In this document: one piece after another, positions 6,666 through 13,603 of the stretch
Position numbering within the stretch: the stretch's first letter is position 1
Layout of the letters: each line of letters opens with the position of its first letter
Origin: Ruminococcaceae bacterium UBA3818
GTDB taxonomy: Bacteria; Bacillota; Clostridia; Oscillospirales; Ruminococcaceae
Direction: 5' to 3'
NCBI GenBank assembly: GCA_002369315.1
Contig: DFDW01000030.1
Span: 39,643 to 56,801 of the forward strand
Length of the DNA: 17,159 nt
Notes under the pieces: model-generated
What the model was told of the DNA's origin: nothing
Seen by the model: the letters and a program-made list of their open reading frames with translations, nothing else
Database searches by the model: none
Program-made: the position numbers and the translations under genes

Positions 6666-7889
6666 ATGGTGTCTGATGCCAGAAATCTCATAAAAGCGCA
6701 GATTACCAAAAAAGGAGAGGCCCATCTGCGGGAAGGGCACCCCTGGGTGTACGATACAGAGGTCGTTTCGCTGGATGCTCCCTGCGAGGACGGCAGCCTG
6801 GTGGAAGTGACCAGCCCAAAAGGACGGTACCTTGGCGCGGGGTTCTATAACAGCCACTCCAAAATCCGCATCCGCGTGATCTCCACCAATGCCAACGACC
6901 GCTTCGACCGGGACTTTTTCCGTCGACGGCTGCAGCACGCCTGGGAGTATCGCAAAACAGTCATGGGTGAGGATATCGGCTGCTGCCGCCTGATTTTTGG
7001 CGAAGCGGACCTGTTCCCCGGCCTTACCGTGGACCGGTTTGGAGACATTTTGGTGACGCAAACCTTGTCGTTGGGGATGGAAAAGCAAAAGCCGGTGCTG
7101 TTTGAAGAGCTTTACCGCCTGCTGACAGAGGACGGCCAGACGATCCGGGGGATTTACGAACGAAACGATGTGGCCATCCGGAAACTGGAGGGAATGGAGG
7201 AAAACAAGGGCTTTTTCCCGTTGGAAGGGCTCCCGGTTCCGGACAGCACCGAAACGCAAATCACCGAAAACGGGATCCGGTATACGGTGGACTTTGAAAA
7301 CGGCCAAAAAACCGGGTTCTTTCTGGATCAGAAATACAACCGCCGGGCGGCGGCCGCTCTGGCCCCGGGAAAGCGGGTGCTGGATTGCTTTACCCACACC
7401 GGTTCTTTTGCGCTCAATGCGGCAAAGGCCGGGGCCGCGCATGTACACGCGGTGGACATTTCCAAAGAGGCGGTGGAAATGGCCCGGCACAATGCCCGCA
7501 TGAATGGGCTGGAGGCGAATATGAGTTTTGAAACGGCCAATGTATTCGACCTGCTTCCCTCTTTGTCCGGGCATCCTTACGACTATATTATTCTGGACCC
7601 GCCGGCTTTTACCAAGTCCCATCAGACAGTGGACGCGGCGATGCGGGGCTATAAGGAGATCAATCTGCGGGCGATGAAGCTTTTGCCCCGCGGCGGGTAT
7701 CTGGCTACCTGTTCCTGCTCCCACTTTATGACCGAGGAACTTTTCTGCAAGATGCTGAGGGCCGCGGCGTTCGACGCAAAAGTTTCTCTGCGGCAGATCG
7801 AGGCGCGCCAGCAGGCCCCGGACCATCCGATTTTGTGGAACGTACCGGAAACCAATTATCTGAAATTTTACCTGTTCCAGGTGGTATAG
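6666..7889 (+). CDS. RlmI-like 23S rRNA (cytosine-5) methyltransferase, class I SAM-dependent
   Basis: This encodes 407 residues of the COG1092 family. An N-terminal PUA-type RNA-binding domain (about 8-80, with GHPWVYDTEV) is followed by a linker domain. The family signature NGQKTGFFLDQKYNR is at 212-226. The SAM-binding motif VLDCFTHTGSFAL (238-250), VDIS (263-266) and the DPPAF loop (311-315) follow. TCSCSHF (from 348) contains the cysteine expected to attack C5 of cytosine. E. coli RlmI makes m5C1962 in 23S rRNA; the same target here is inferred. GGAGGA at 6655-6660 gives a good start at 6666. TAG at 7887-7889 is followed at once by a strong terminator. Confidence 0.88.
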   Translation: MVSDARNLIKAQITKKGEAHLREGHPWVYDTEVVSLDAPCEDGSLVEVTSPKGRYLGAGFYNSHSKIRIRVISTNANDRFDRDFFRRRLQHAWEYRKTVMGEDIGCCRLIFGEADLFPGLTVDRFGDILVTQTLSLGMEKQKPVLFEELYRLLTEDGQTIRGIYERNDVAIRKLEGMEENKGFFPLEGLPVPDSTETQITENGIRYTVDFENGQKTGFFLDQKYNRRAAAALAPGKRVLDCFTHTGSFALNAAKAGAAHVHAVDISKEAVEMARHNARMNGLEANMSFETANVFDLLPSLSGHPYDYIILDPPAFTKSHQTVDAAMRGYKEINLRAMKLLPRGGYLATCSCSHFMTEELFCKMLRAAAFDAKVSLRQIEARQQAPDHPILWNVPETNYLKFYLFQVV

Positions 7890-7891
7890 CG

Positions 7892-7919
7892 AAAAAACGG
7901 GGCTTTGTCCCCGTTTTTT
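7892..7919 (+). terminator. Rho-independent terminator after the methyltransferase gene
   Basis: Stem AAAAAACGGGG (7892-7902) pairs with CCCCGTTTTTT (7909-7919) around loop CTTTGT, ending in six T. It begins 3 nt after the stop codon. Confidence 0.93.
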
Positions 7920-7920
7920 G

Positions 7921-7949
7921 CTTACACGGGGCGATAAATATGGTACAAT
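7921..7949 (+). promoter_or_regulatory. Promoter of the esterase-epimerase pair
   Basis: CTTACA (7921-7926), 17 bp, TACAAT (7944-7949) with an upstream TG two bases before the -10. It starts immediately after the preceding terminator, about 18 nt before the predicted start of transcription and 48 nt before the ATG at 7974. Confidence 0.6.
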
Positions 7950-7973
7950 GGAAAAAACGACGGGAGGGATTTT

Positions 7974-8819
7974 ATGGCGGTTATTCGGATGAACCTGCTT
8001 TCCAAAAGCCTGGGGCGGCAGACCAATATTACGGTGATCCTGCCTACCATGACCTATGACGAAATGGTATCGGGCCAAGAAGTCTATCGGCCTGGGATGA
8101 CCTATCAGCTGATGTATCTGCTGCACGGTACCTACGGAGATGAAACGGACTATCTGCACTTTACCAATATTGTCCGGTACGCGGATGAGCACAAGCTGGC
8201 GGTGGTCATGCCCGCCGCGGCCAACTCGGACTATGCGGACTACCGGCAGGGGCCCAAATATTTTACCTGGATCACAGAGGAGCTGCCGCTGGTACTGAAG
8301 ACCCTGTTCCCTATTTCCGACCGGCGGGAAGATACTTTTGTGGCGGGGCTGTCCATGGGGGCCAACGGCGCGATGAAAATTGCCCTGACCTATCCGCAGC
8401 GGTTTGCAGCTGCGCTGATGATGTCCGGCGCCGCGCGAAGCGGAGAAAATCTGGAGGAATTTGCCCGCCGGAGGATAAAGACAAGTCCGGCGCTCCCGGA
8501 TATTTCTGATTTTTACGGCGATCTGCGCGCTTTTTCCGGTTCCCGGTTCGACGCGTATGCCCAGGCCAAACGTCACACGGAAAACGGGATCGCCCTGCCC
8601 CGAATGTTTTTCACCTGCGGCGGCGAGGATGCTTTGGCGCTGGAACGTACGCGAAAAGCGGTCGATTTTTTGACCGATTTGGGCTGTGATGTTTTTTATG
8701 AAGAGGTGCCGGGCTACCGGCATGAATGGGACTTTTGGGATCTGAGCCTGCGCAAGGCCATCAGTGGATGGCTGCCGCTGCGGCACGGCCCGGTTATGCC
8801 CGAAGAGAGAAAGGACTGA
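7974..8819 (+). CDS. Alpha/beta-hydrolase esterase (EstA/esterase D-like family)
   Basis: This is a 281-residue cytoplasmic serine hydrolase without a signal peptide. The oxyanion-hole region LLHGTYGD (49-56) is followed by the nucleophile elbow GLSMGANG with S127. The candidate acid is D219 in CGGEDAL and the candidate histidine is H250 in GYRHEWDFW, completing the triad in family order. The sequence resembles small acetyl/tributyrin esterases and S-formylglutathione hydrolases; there is no formaldehyde-detoxification gene nearby, so a sugar or acyl esterase role is more likely. GGGAGGGA lies 4-12 nt before the ATG. The epimerase gene starts 4 bp after the stop, suggesting joint action on an acylated sugar (inference). 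Confidence 0.85.
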   Translation: MAVIRMNLLSKSLGRQTNITVILPTMTYDEMVSGQEVYRPGMTYQLMYLLHGTYGDETDYLHFTNIVRYADEHKLAVVMPAAANSDYADYRQGPKYFTWITEELPLVLKTLFPISDRREDTFVAGLSMGANGAMKIALTYPQRFAAALMMSGAARSGENLEEFARRRIKTSPALPDISDFYGDLRAFSGSRFDAYAQAKRHTENGIALPRMFFTCGGEDALALERTRKAVDFLTDLGCDVFYEEVPGYRHEWDFWDLSLRKAISGWLPLRHGPVMPEERKD

Positions 8820-8823
8820 TCCG

Positions 8824-9696
8824 ATGATTTACACCATACAAAATAGTTGTCTGACGGTAGGGGTGAAAGATGCCGGCGCAGAGCTTTGCTCAATCAAGGA
8901 CGCGGCGGGGACTGAATACCTGTTCGACGCGAATCCCGCTTACTGGGGGCGCAGCGCACCGGTTCTGTTCCCTTTTGTGGGAAGTTTAAAAGAGAAAGCT
9001 TTTGTTTATGAAGGAAAAACCTATCCGATGGGGCAGCATGGCTTTGCCCGGGATATGACGTTTTGCCTGCTGAAACAGAAAGAGGATGAAATCTGGTTCC
9101 GGCTGGAGTCGGACGCAGAGACCCTTGCCAAATACCCGTTCGCCTTCGTACTGGACATCGGTTACCGGCTGGAGAAGAACACGGTCCGTGTGCTGTGGGA
9201 GGTGCGTAACCCGTCGGAAGAAAAGGATCTGTACTTTTCCATCGGTGCGCATCCGGCATTCCTTTGTCCGCCTTGCGGCGGCGGGATGGACGGATGCTAT
9301 CTGGGCTTTGATTTGCCCGGAGATCTTTCTTACCGTTTGCTGAACAGTCAGGGGCTGGTAACGCCGCAGACCCATACCCTCCCGCTGCAAAACGGCCTTT
9401 TCCGCCTGTATCCCGGTCTGTTTGACCGGGACGCGCTCATCGTCGAAGGCAAGCAGACTGGTCGGGTCTGGCTGGCCGATGGCGAGAAAAAACCATTCGT
9501 GACGGTAGAATTCAACGCTCCGCTGTTCGGCATCTGGTCACCGGCAGGCAAAAATGCACCTTTTGTCTGCATCGAGCCCTGGTATGGCCGCTGCGATGCA
9601 GAAGATTTTTCCGGCGATCTGACCCAGCGGGAATACGGCAACTGCATATCTCCCGGACAGATATTCCAGGAAAATTACTGTATTCAGATCGGGTAA
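8824..9696 (+). CDS. Aldose 1-epimerase family protein (LacX/YeaD-like)
   Basis: This encodes 290 residues of the galactose-mutarotase superfamily. Catalytic candidates are H72 in QHGFARD, H143 in GAHPAF and E251 in CIEPWYG, in the positions expected for the general acid/base pair of aldose and hexose-phosphate epimerases. The subgroup resembles LacX/YeaD proteins rather than canonical GalM, so the sugar is unknown. The ATG at 8824 was chosen because AAAGGA overlaps the end of the esterase gene just upstream and the sequence MIYTIQN fits the family N-terminus. A longer in-frame start at 8764 would overlap the esterase by 56 bp. It is translationally close to the esterase (4-bp gap). Confidence 0.85.
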   Translation: MIYTIQNSCLTVGVKDAGAELCSIKDAAGTEYLFDANPAYWGRSAPVLFPFVGSLKEKAFVYEGKTYPMGQHGFARDMTFCLLKQKEDEIWFRLESDAETLAKYPFAFVLDIGYRLEKNTVRVLWEVRNPSEEKDLYFSIGAHPAFLCPPCGGGMDGCYLGFDLPGDLSYRLLNSQGLVTPQTHTLPLQNGLFRLYPGLFDRDALIVEGKQTGRVWLADGEKKPFVTVEFNAPLFGIWSPAGKNAPFVCIEPWYGRCDAEDFSGDLTQREYGNCISPGQIFQENYCIQIG

Positions 9697-9817
9697 AAAT
9701 GACCTCTTGGCGCGGATTGAAAACCAATACTCAGCAAAATTTTCCGGATTGATTAAATCTATAGAGCCAGAAAAATAATCGGTAGAACTTTTGAGCTTGC
9801 CAAAGGAGGCATATGTC

Positions 9818-10435
9818 ATGGATTTTTACGAAGCGGTCTACCGGCGGCGGACCATCCGGGATTTTGCTGAAAAAGACGTACCGGCTGAAACGGTAAATCG
9901 GATTTTACAAGCAGGCCTTAAAGCCCCTACCAACAATCATCTTCGCGAATGGGAGTTTGTAGTGCTCCGCAACAGGCAGTCAATCGAAGCTGCACTGGGG
10001 CAGGTTCGGGAAAAAGCACAGCAGCAAATGCAGGCTCTGGCCTCTCGCCGGCTGGATGACTGCCAGCGCAGCATGTATCTGGACGCCGTTCCAAAGCAAT
10101 ATCATATGCTATCTCAAAGCGGCTGCCTCATTTTGCCGTTTTATAAACAAAATGGCGATCTGCTGCGGCCAAGCGCTCTTCAGTCGCTGAATGGGTTTGC
10201 CGCTGTGTGGTGCTGTATTGAAAACATTCTGCTGGCTGCAGCGGCAGAAGGGCTTGGATGTGCAATCCGGATTCCCACGGGAGAAGAATAGAAGTTTGCA
10301 GCCAGCCAGATCGGTGCGCCGGAAGGCTACATTATGCCATGTTATCTTGCGTTGGGTTATCCTGCTGATGACGCTGCCTTGCCAAAGCAGGAGCCGATTG
10401 ATCCGTTGAAAAAAATCCACTTGGAGAAATGGTAA
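9818..10435 (+). pseudogene. Nitroreductase family gene interrupted by an in-frame amber codon
   Basis: An AAAGGAGG site 8 nt before the ATG at 9818 starts a nitroreductase with the FMN-binding N-terminus RRRTIRDF (9-16) and KAPTNNHLREWEF. The frame stops at TAG 10289-10291 (codon 158). The same frame then stays open for 47 more codons to TAA at 10433-10435 and encodes the family C-terminus (IGAPEGYIMPCYLALGYPA). A single C-to-T change of CAG would explain the stop. Full length would be 205 residues, normal for small nitroreductases (NAD(P)H-dependent reduction of nitro or quinone compounds). The truncated product lacks the C-terminal part that helps form the dimer and FMN site. Other genes here end in TAG, so general amber recoding is unlikely. 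Confidence 0.8.
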
Positions 10436-10711
10436 GCAAGGAATCCCTTTATTAAAAATTCTTTTGGCCGCATTCCTTTTCGGATCCTTTTTTCTAAAAA
10501 AATTTGACCCGGCACACCGATTCTCTGTAACGTTTGAAGCGGTACGCCGGTTCTTTTTATAAGATTTTTGCAATCTTGCAAAGCATAAAACAATCATTCA
10601 TTCAAACATCGGTTTTACAGCAGGATGTTCTCTTGGAAAGGGACCATTTTTCTACAGTCAGCACCTTACAGAAAAATCCCGAAAATTCAGAAAAAATTTC
10701 CGCGCGACAGG
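10436..10711 (+). other. Non-coding gap between the nitroreductase pseudogene and the mreB promoter
   Basis: No convincing gene on either strand; short open frames lack ribosome binding sites and recognisable sequence. It is AT-rich, with an imperfect terminator candidate (10509-10558) and a small AAGATT/AATCTT hairpin (10561-10577). An AAGGAAT/ATTCCTT inverted repeat near 10440-10480 has a long loop and no clear meaning. Confidence 0.6.
10509..10558 (+). terminator. Imperfect terminator candidate
   Basis: CCGGC (10509-10513) pairs with GCCGG (10546-10550). After a 2x2 internal loop (AC/AC), ACCG (10516-10519) pairs with CGGT (10540-10543) around a 20-nt loop. The T-rich TTCTTTTTAT follows. 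It could end nitroreductase transcription; the internal loop and large apical loop weaken it. Confidence 0.4.
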
Positions 10712-10740
10712 TTGAGAAATCGAATGCGAGCGGGTATAAT
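10712..10740 (+). promoter_or_regulatory. Sigma-A promoter of the mreBCD-PBP2 operon
   Basis: TTGAGA (10712-10717), 17 bp, perfect TATAAT (10735-10740). Predicted start is near 10747, leaving a leader of about 130 nt before the GTG of mreB. I recognise no riboswitch in that leader. Confidence 0.8.
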
Positions 10741-10879
10741 ATTTTTGATATGCGGCGTTTCATCGCGCAAAGCGGTATTGCCGTGGTTTCAGATAAGAGG
10801 ATACGGGCAGAACAGGATTTTTATCCATGTGTATGCGCGGATTTAGAATAAACGAGGAATATCAAAGGGGGACGCAATC

Positions 10880-11899
10880 GTGTTTTTTACAAAAGACATC
10901 GGCATTGACCTGGGCACGGCAAACACCTTGATTTTTATGAAAGGGAAAGGCATCATCATGCGGGAGCCGTCAGTCGTGGCGGTGGATGTGCGCAGCGACT
11001 CGGTTAAATTTGTCGGGCAGGAAGCCAAAGACGTCATCGGCAGAACGCCTGGTTCCATCGTTGCGGTTCGTCCGCTGAAAGACGGCGTGATCGCTGACTT
11101 TGACATCACGACCAGCATGCTGCAGCTTTTTATCAAAAAAGCGTTGGGCAGTTCGATTTTTGTACGTCCCCGGGTGGTCATCTGCATCCCGTCCGGCGTT
11201 ACCGAGGTGGAGCGCCGTGCGGTAAAAGAGGCAACCCAGAAAGCGGGCGCGAAATATGTTTCCATTATTGAAGAGCCAATGGCGGCGGCCATCGGTGCAG
11301 GCCTGCCTGTGGCGGAAGCAACCGGCAGCATGGTCGTGGACATCGGCGGCGGCACCAGCGAAGTGGCGGTCATTTCTCTGGGCGGCATCGTAGCGGCCCG
11401 TTCGGTGCGCGTCGGCGGCGACGAGTTCGATTCTTCCATTATTCAATACATCAAAAAGAAATACAATCTGCTGATCGGCGAGCGCACCGCAGAGGATGTA
11501 AAAATTCAGATCGGATCGGCTTTTCCCTATGAGGGCGAGGCGCCGATGGAGATCAAAGGCCGCAACCTGGTGGACGGCCTTCCGAAAAATATTATGGTCG
11601 AGCCGCATGAGATCCGGGAAGCGCTGGCTGACCCGCTGGAGCTGGTCATGGATGCGATTAAGACCACATTGGAGCGGACCCCTCCGGAGCTGTCGGCGGA
11701 TATCATCGATCACGGCATTACGCTGACCGGCGGCGGCGCGCTACTCAAAGGCTTGGACCAGCTGATCACCAAAGAGACCGGCATGCCGGTATATGTTGCG
11801 GAGCGTCCGCTGGACTGTGTTGCGGATGGCGCCGGCACGGTGCTGGAGAATCTGGAAAAGCTGCGCGATGTCTTGGCGGAGGACGACCGGCGCGGTTAA
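10880..11899 (+). CDS. mreB: Rod shape-determining actin homologue MreB
   Basis: This encodes 339 residues. The actin-fold nucleotide motifs are all present: phosphate-1 loop DIGIDLGTANTLI (6-18), catalytic-region EEPMAAAIG (131-139), phosphate-2 loop VVDIGGGTSEVAV (152-164) and adenosine motif LTGGGALLKG (282-291). It polymerises on ATP under the membrane and guides the elongation (Rod) complex. The start is GTG at 10880, with AAAGGGGG at 10865-10871; no upstream ATG fits. The length matches MreB/Mbl proteins; paralogues Mbl and MreBH cannot be excluded, but position ahead of mreC and mreD supports MreB. The first gene of the operon. Confidence 0.95.
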   Translation: MFFTKDIGIDLGTANTLIFMKGKGIIMREPSVVAVDVRSDSVKFVGQEAKDVIGRTPGSIVAVRPLKDGVIADFDITTSMLQLFIKKALGSSIFVRPRVVICIPSGVTEVERRAVKEATQKAGAKYVSIIEEPMAAAIGAGLPVAEATGSMVVDIGGGTSEVAVISLGGIVAARSVRVGGDEFDSSIIQYIKKKYNLLIGERTAEDVKIQIGSAFPYEGEAPMEIKGRNLVDGLPKNIMVEPHEIREALADPLELVMDAIKTTLERTPPELSADIIDHGITLTGGGALLKGLDQLITKETGMPVYVAERPLDCVADGAGTVLENLEKLRDVLAEDDRRG

Positions 11900-11912
11900 T
11901 CTTTTTGTTTGG

Positions 11913-12089
11913 ATGGTGTATTTTGCGGCGGTGGCAGCCGTGTTTCTCCTATTTTATGCCGGCTTGGCATGGAATTTTTCCCGTTGGGCGGGGCAGGGGA
12001 AAAAGCGGCCCATGGCCGCTTTTTCTTTGATTTGCAGCGGAATGGAAAAAGACAGCAAAGGAGGGATGGGTCATAAAAGATTTTTTTAA
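11913..12089 (+). CDS. Possible small membrane peptide between mreB and mreC (doubtful)
   Basis: From ATG 11913 a 58-codon frame encodes one hydrophobic helix (MVYFAAVAAVFLLFYAGLAW) followed by a basic stretch (RWAGQGKKRP) and a nondescript tail. It ends inside the first codons of mreC. The frame is already open through the end of mreB, there is no ribosome binding site before the ATG, and its middle is made by the terminator hairpin at 12000-12024. The membrane-anchor look is suggestive but may be chance. I recognise no family. Confidence 0.22.
   Translation: MVYFAAVAAVFLLFYAGLAWNFSRWAGQGKKRPMAAFSLICSGMEKDSKGGMGHKRFF
12000..12028 (+). terminator. Terminator-like hairpin between mreB and mreC
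   Basis: AAAAAGCGGCC (12000-12010) pairs perfectly with GGCCGCTTTTT (12014-12024) around CAT, ending in TTTTTCTTT. It is 100 nt after the mreB stop. No promoter is visible between it and mreC, so it probably terminates only part of the transcripts and lowers mreC, mreD and PBP2 expression relative to mreB. Confidence 0.8.
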
Positions 12090-13014
12090 AACAAAGACAT
12101 TCAAGGTCATTTTAGGGCTTGCCGTGCTGATGTGCGCTTTTATGCTGCGGGCGGCCTATACAGAAGGCATTGCCATTTTCACGCAGAGGGCGATTGGGGC
12201 GATCGCGTACCCATTCCAAAAGGTCGCAGCGGAAATCTCCTCCGGTGTGAACAATATGCTTCAGGGCCATTTGCGCACCGAGCAGCTGCGGGAGGAAAAC
12301 GAACAGCTGAAAGAAGAGGTCCGGCAGCTGCGGGATCAAATGGTCGATTATGAGTCAATCAAAAACGAAAACCAGTTGTACCAGAAATTTTTGGATATCA
12401 AAGAGCAAAATTCCGATTTCGAATTTTGCCCGGCTATGGTGATTGGCCGCGATGCCAACAGCCAGTTTGGAAGTTTTATCATCGATAAGGGATCCCTTCA
12501 AGGCGTTGACAAGCGGGATCCGGTCATTACCTCAGACGGCCTGATCGGTGTAATCGAAGAGGTGGGATTGACCTACTCCAGGGTCATTACCATTTACGAC
12601 CCGAGCCTGAATATAGGCGCCTATATATCCCGTACGCGGGATACCGGCATTGTGGTCGGCGCAGTGGATCTGGCACAGGAAGGGCAATGCAAAATGACCT
12701 ATCTGCCCAGAGACAGTGGCGCGGCCATTGGTGATATGATTCTTACTTCCGGCGGAAATATTTTTCCCAAAGGATTGAAAATCGGTACAATAAAAGAGAT
12801 CCGGCAAGAGGACCACGGGGTTTCCCTTTATGCAGTGGTGGAACCGTTTGCTTCTGTGAACGATGCAAAGGATGTTTTCGTAATCACATCTTTTGAAGGG
12901 CAGGGCATTCTGATCGGAGAAGATTTGGGCCAAACGGGAGAAAAGCAATCGGAATCCAGTGCAGACAGCAATGCTGCTGAGGAAGATTCCTCTTCGGTGG
13001 AGGCTGGCCAATGA
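12073..13014 (+). CDS. mreC: Rod shape-determining protein MreC, apparent AUA start
   Basis: MreC is a bitopic membrane protein whose extracytoplasmic part links MreB/MreD to penicillin-binding proteins. From ATA at 12073 the protein has 313 residues. It has a short basic N-terminus (KDFFKTKTFK), a membrane helix (about 11-30), a coiled coil (about 67-107, LREENEQLKEEVRQLRDQM) and the MreC beta-domain, with GSFIIDKGSLQGV, GLIGVIEEVG and LTSGGNIFPKGLKIG. An acidic, Ser-rich tail ends it. GGAGGG (12060-12065) is 7 nt from the ATA. The next in-frame starts (GTG 12124, ATG 12130) would cut into the anchor, and ATG 12066 is out of frame. The stop overlaps mreD by ATGA. Confidence 0.85.
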   Translation: MKDFFKTKTFKVILGLAVLMCAFMLRAAYTEGIAIFTQRAIGAIAYPFQKVAAEISSGVNNMLQGHLRTEQLREENEQLKEEVRQLRDQMVDYESIKNENQLYQKFLDIKEQNSDFEFCPAMVIGRDANSQFGSFIIDKGSLQGVDKRDPVITSDGLIGVIEEVGLTYSRVITIYDPSLNIGAYISRTRDTGIVVGAVDLAQEGQCKMTYLPRDSGAAIGDMILTSGGNIFPKGLKIGTIKEIRQEDHGVSLYAVVEPFASVNDAKDVFVITSFEGQGILIGEDLGQTGEKQSESSADSNAAEEDSSSVEAGQ

Positions 13015-13535
13015 TTCGAAAAAAGCAGATTTGGACTACAATAAAATACTTTTTGTATATCTTGATATTATTTATCCTTTATGCAATGCAAACGACCGCC
13101 GGCTTTTTTTCTTTGTTCGGGATCCGGCCCATTTGGGTGATTCCGTTTGCGGTAGCGGTTTCCATGTGTGAAGATGTCGTTTCCGCCGCTATTTTCGGTT
13201 TGCTCAGCGGGTTGCTCTGCGACTTGGGAAGCCGGTCGCTATTTGGCTTTAATGGCTTGCTGCTGCTTTGCGGCTGTGTAGCCATCAGTTTATTAAGCTT
13301 TTTTCTGATTAAAGTCAATTGGAAGAGCGCTTTCCTTTTTGGCGGTGCGTTGGCGTCGGTCCGCGCGTTGCTGGAGTTTTTCTTCTTTTATTTCATCTGG
13401 GGATATGAAAACATCCAGCTGATTTTTATCCAATCTGTATTGCCGATGCTTGTTTATACCATTTTATTGATGCCATTGTTTTTGCTGTTGGTCCAAAAAA
13501 TCAAAGAGAAATGCGATAGCCGGTGGAAAGAATGA
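13011..13535 (+). CDS. mreD: Rod shape-determining protein MreD
   Basis: This is a 174-residue, almost entirely hydrophobic protein with about five to six membrane helices, typical in length for MreD. Recognisable features are the first helix (about 11-27), the RPIWVIPFAVAVSMCEDVVSAAIFGLLSGLLCDL segment region (39-72) with its acidic residues in the membrane face, and a basic C-terminus (KIKEKCDSRWKE). It is an integral-membrane partner of MreC in the elongation complex. Its ATG overlaps the mreC TGA (ATGA at 13011-13014), implying translational coupling; the preceding mreC tail supplies a GGAGG-like sequence (GGTGGAGG, 12997-13004). Confidence 0.9.
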   Translation: MIRKKQIWTTIKYFLYILILFILYAMQTTAGFFSLFGIRPIWVIPFAVAVSMCEDVVSAAIFGLLSGLLCDLGSRSLFGFNGLLLLCGCVAISLLSFFLIKVNWKSAFLFGGALASVRALLEFFFFYFIWGYENIQLIFIQSVLPMLVYTILLMPLFLLLVQKIKEKCDSRWKE

Positions 13536-13564
13536 AAGGATGGTCTTTTTGCCGGTGCGAAATT

Positions 13565-13591
13565 ACCGGGTAGACGAACAGACTATCCGGT
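13565..13591 (+). other. Hairpin directly upstream of the PBP2 ribosome binding site
   Basis: ACCGGGTAG (13565-13573) pairs with CTATCCGGT (13583-13591), nine pairs including one G-U, around a 9-nt loop. No T-run follows, so it is not a terminator. The PBP2 ribosome binding site GGGGAAAG begins one base later. It may affect mRNA processing or translation. Confidence 0.5.
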
Positions 13592-13603
13592 CGGGGAAAG
13601 AAT

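Noticed and set aside
6552..8786. Very long open frame of 744 codons on the minus strand opposite the methyltransferase and esterase genes
   Set aside because: It has no recognisable domain and lies antisense to two genes with intact catalytic motifs; long antisense frames are common in GC-rich third-position genes.
8764..8823. Longer start for the aldose epimerase gene
   Set aside because: It would overlap the esterase gene and adds a cysteine/arginine-rich stretch not seen in the family; 8824 has a ribosome binding site and the normal N-terminus.
10289..10291. UAG recoded as an amino acid (pyrrolysine or other)
   Set aside because: The RlmI-like and FAD genes in the same window end in TAG, and the lost codon is most simply CAG; no reason for pyrrolysine in a nitroreductase.
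12124..12132. GTG 12124 or ATG 12130 as the mreC start
   Set aside because: Both remove the basic N-terminus and cut into the membrane helix, and neither has a ribosome binding site.
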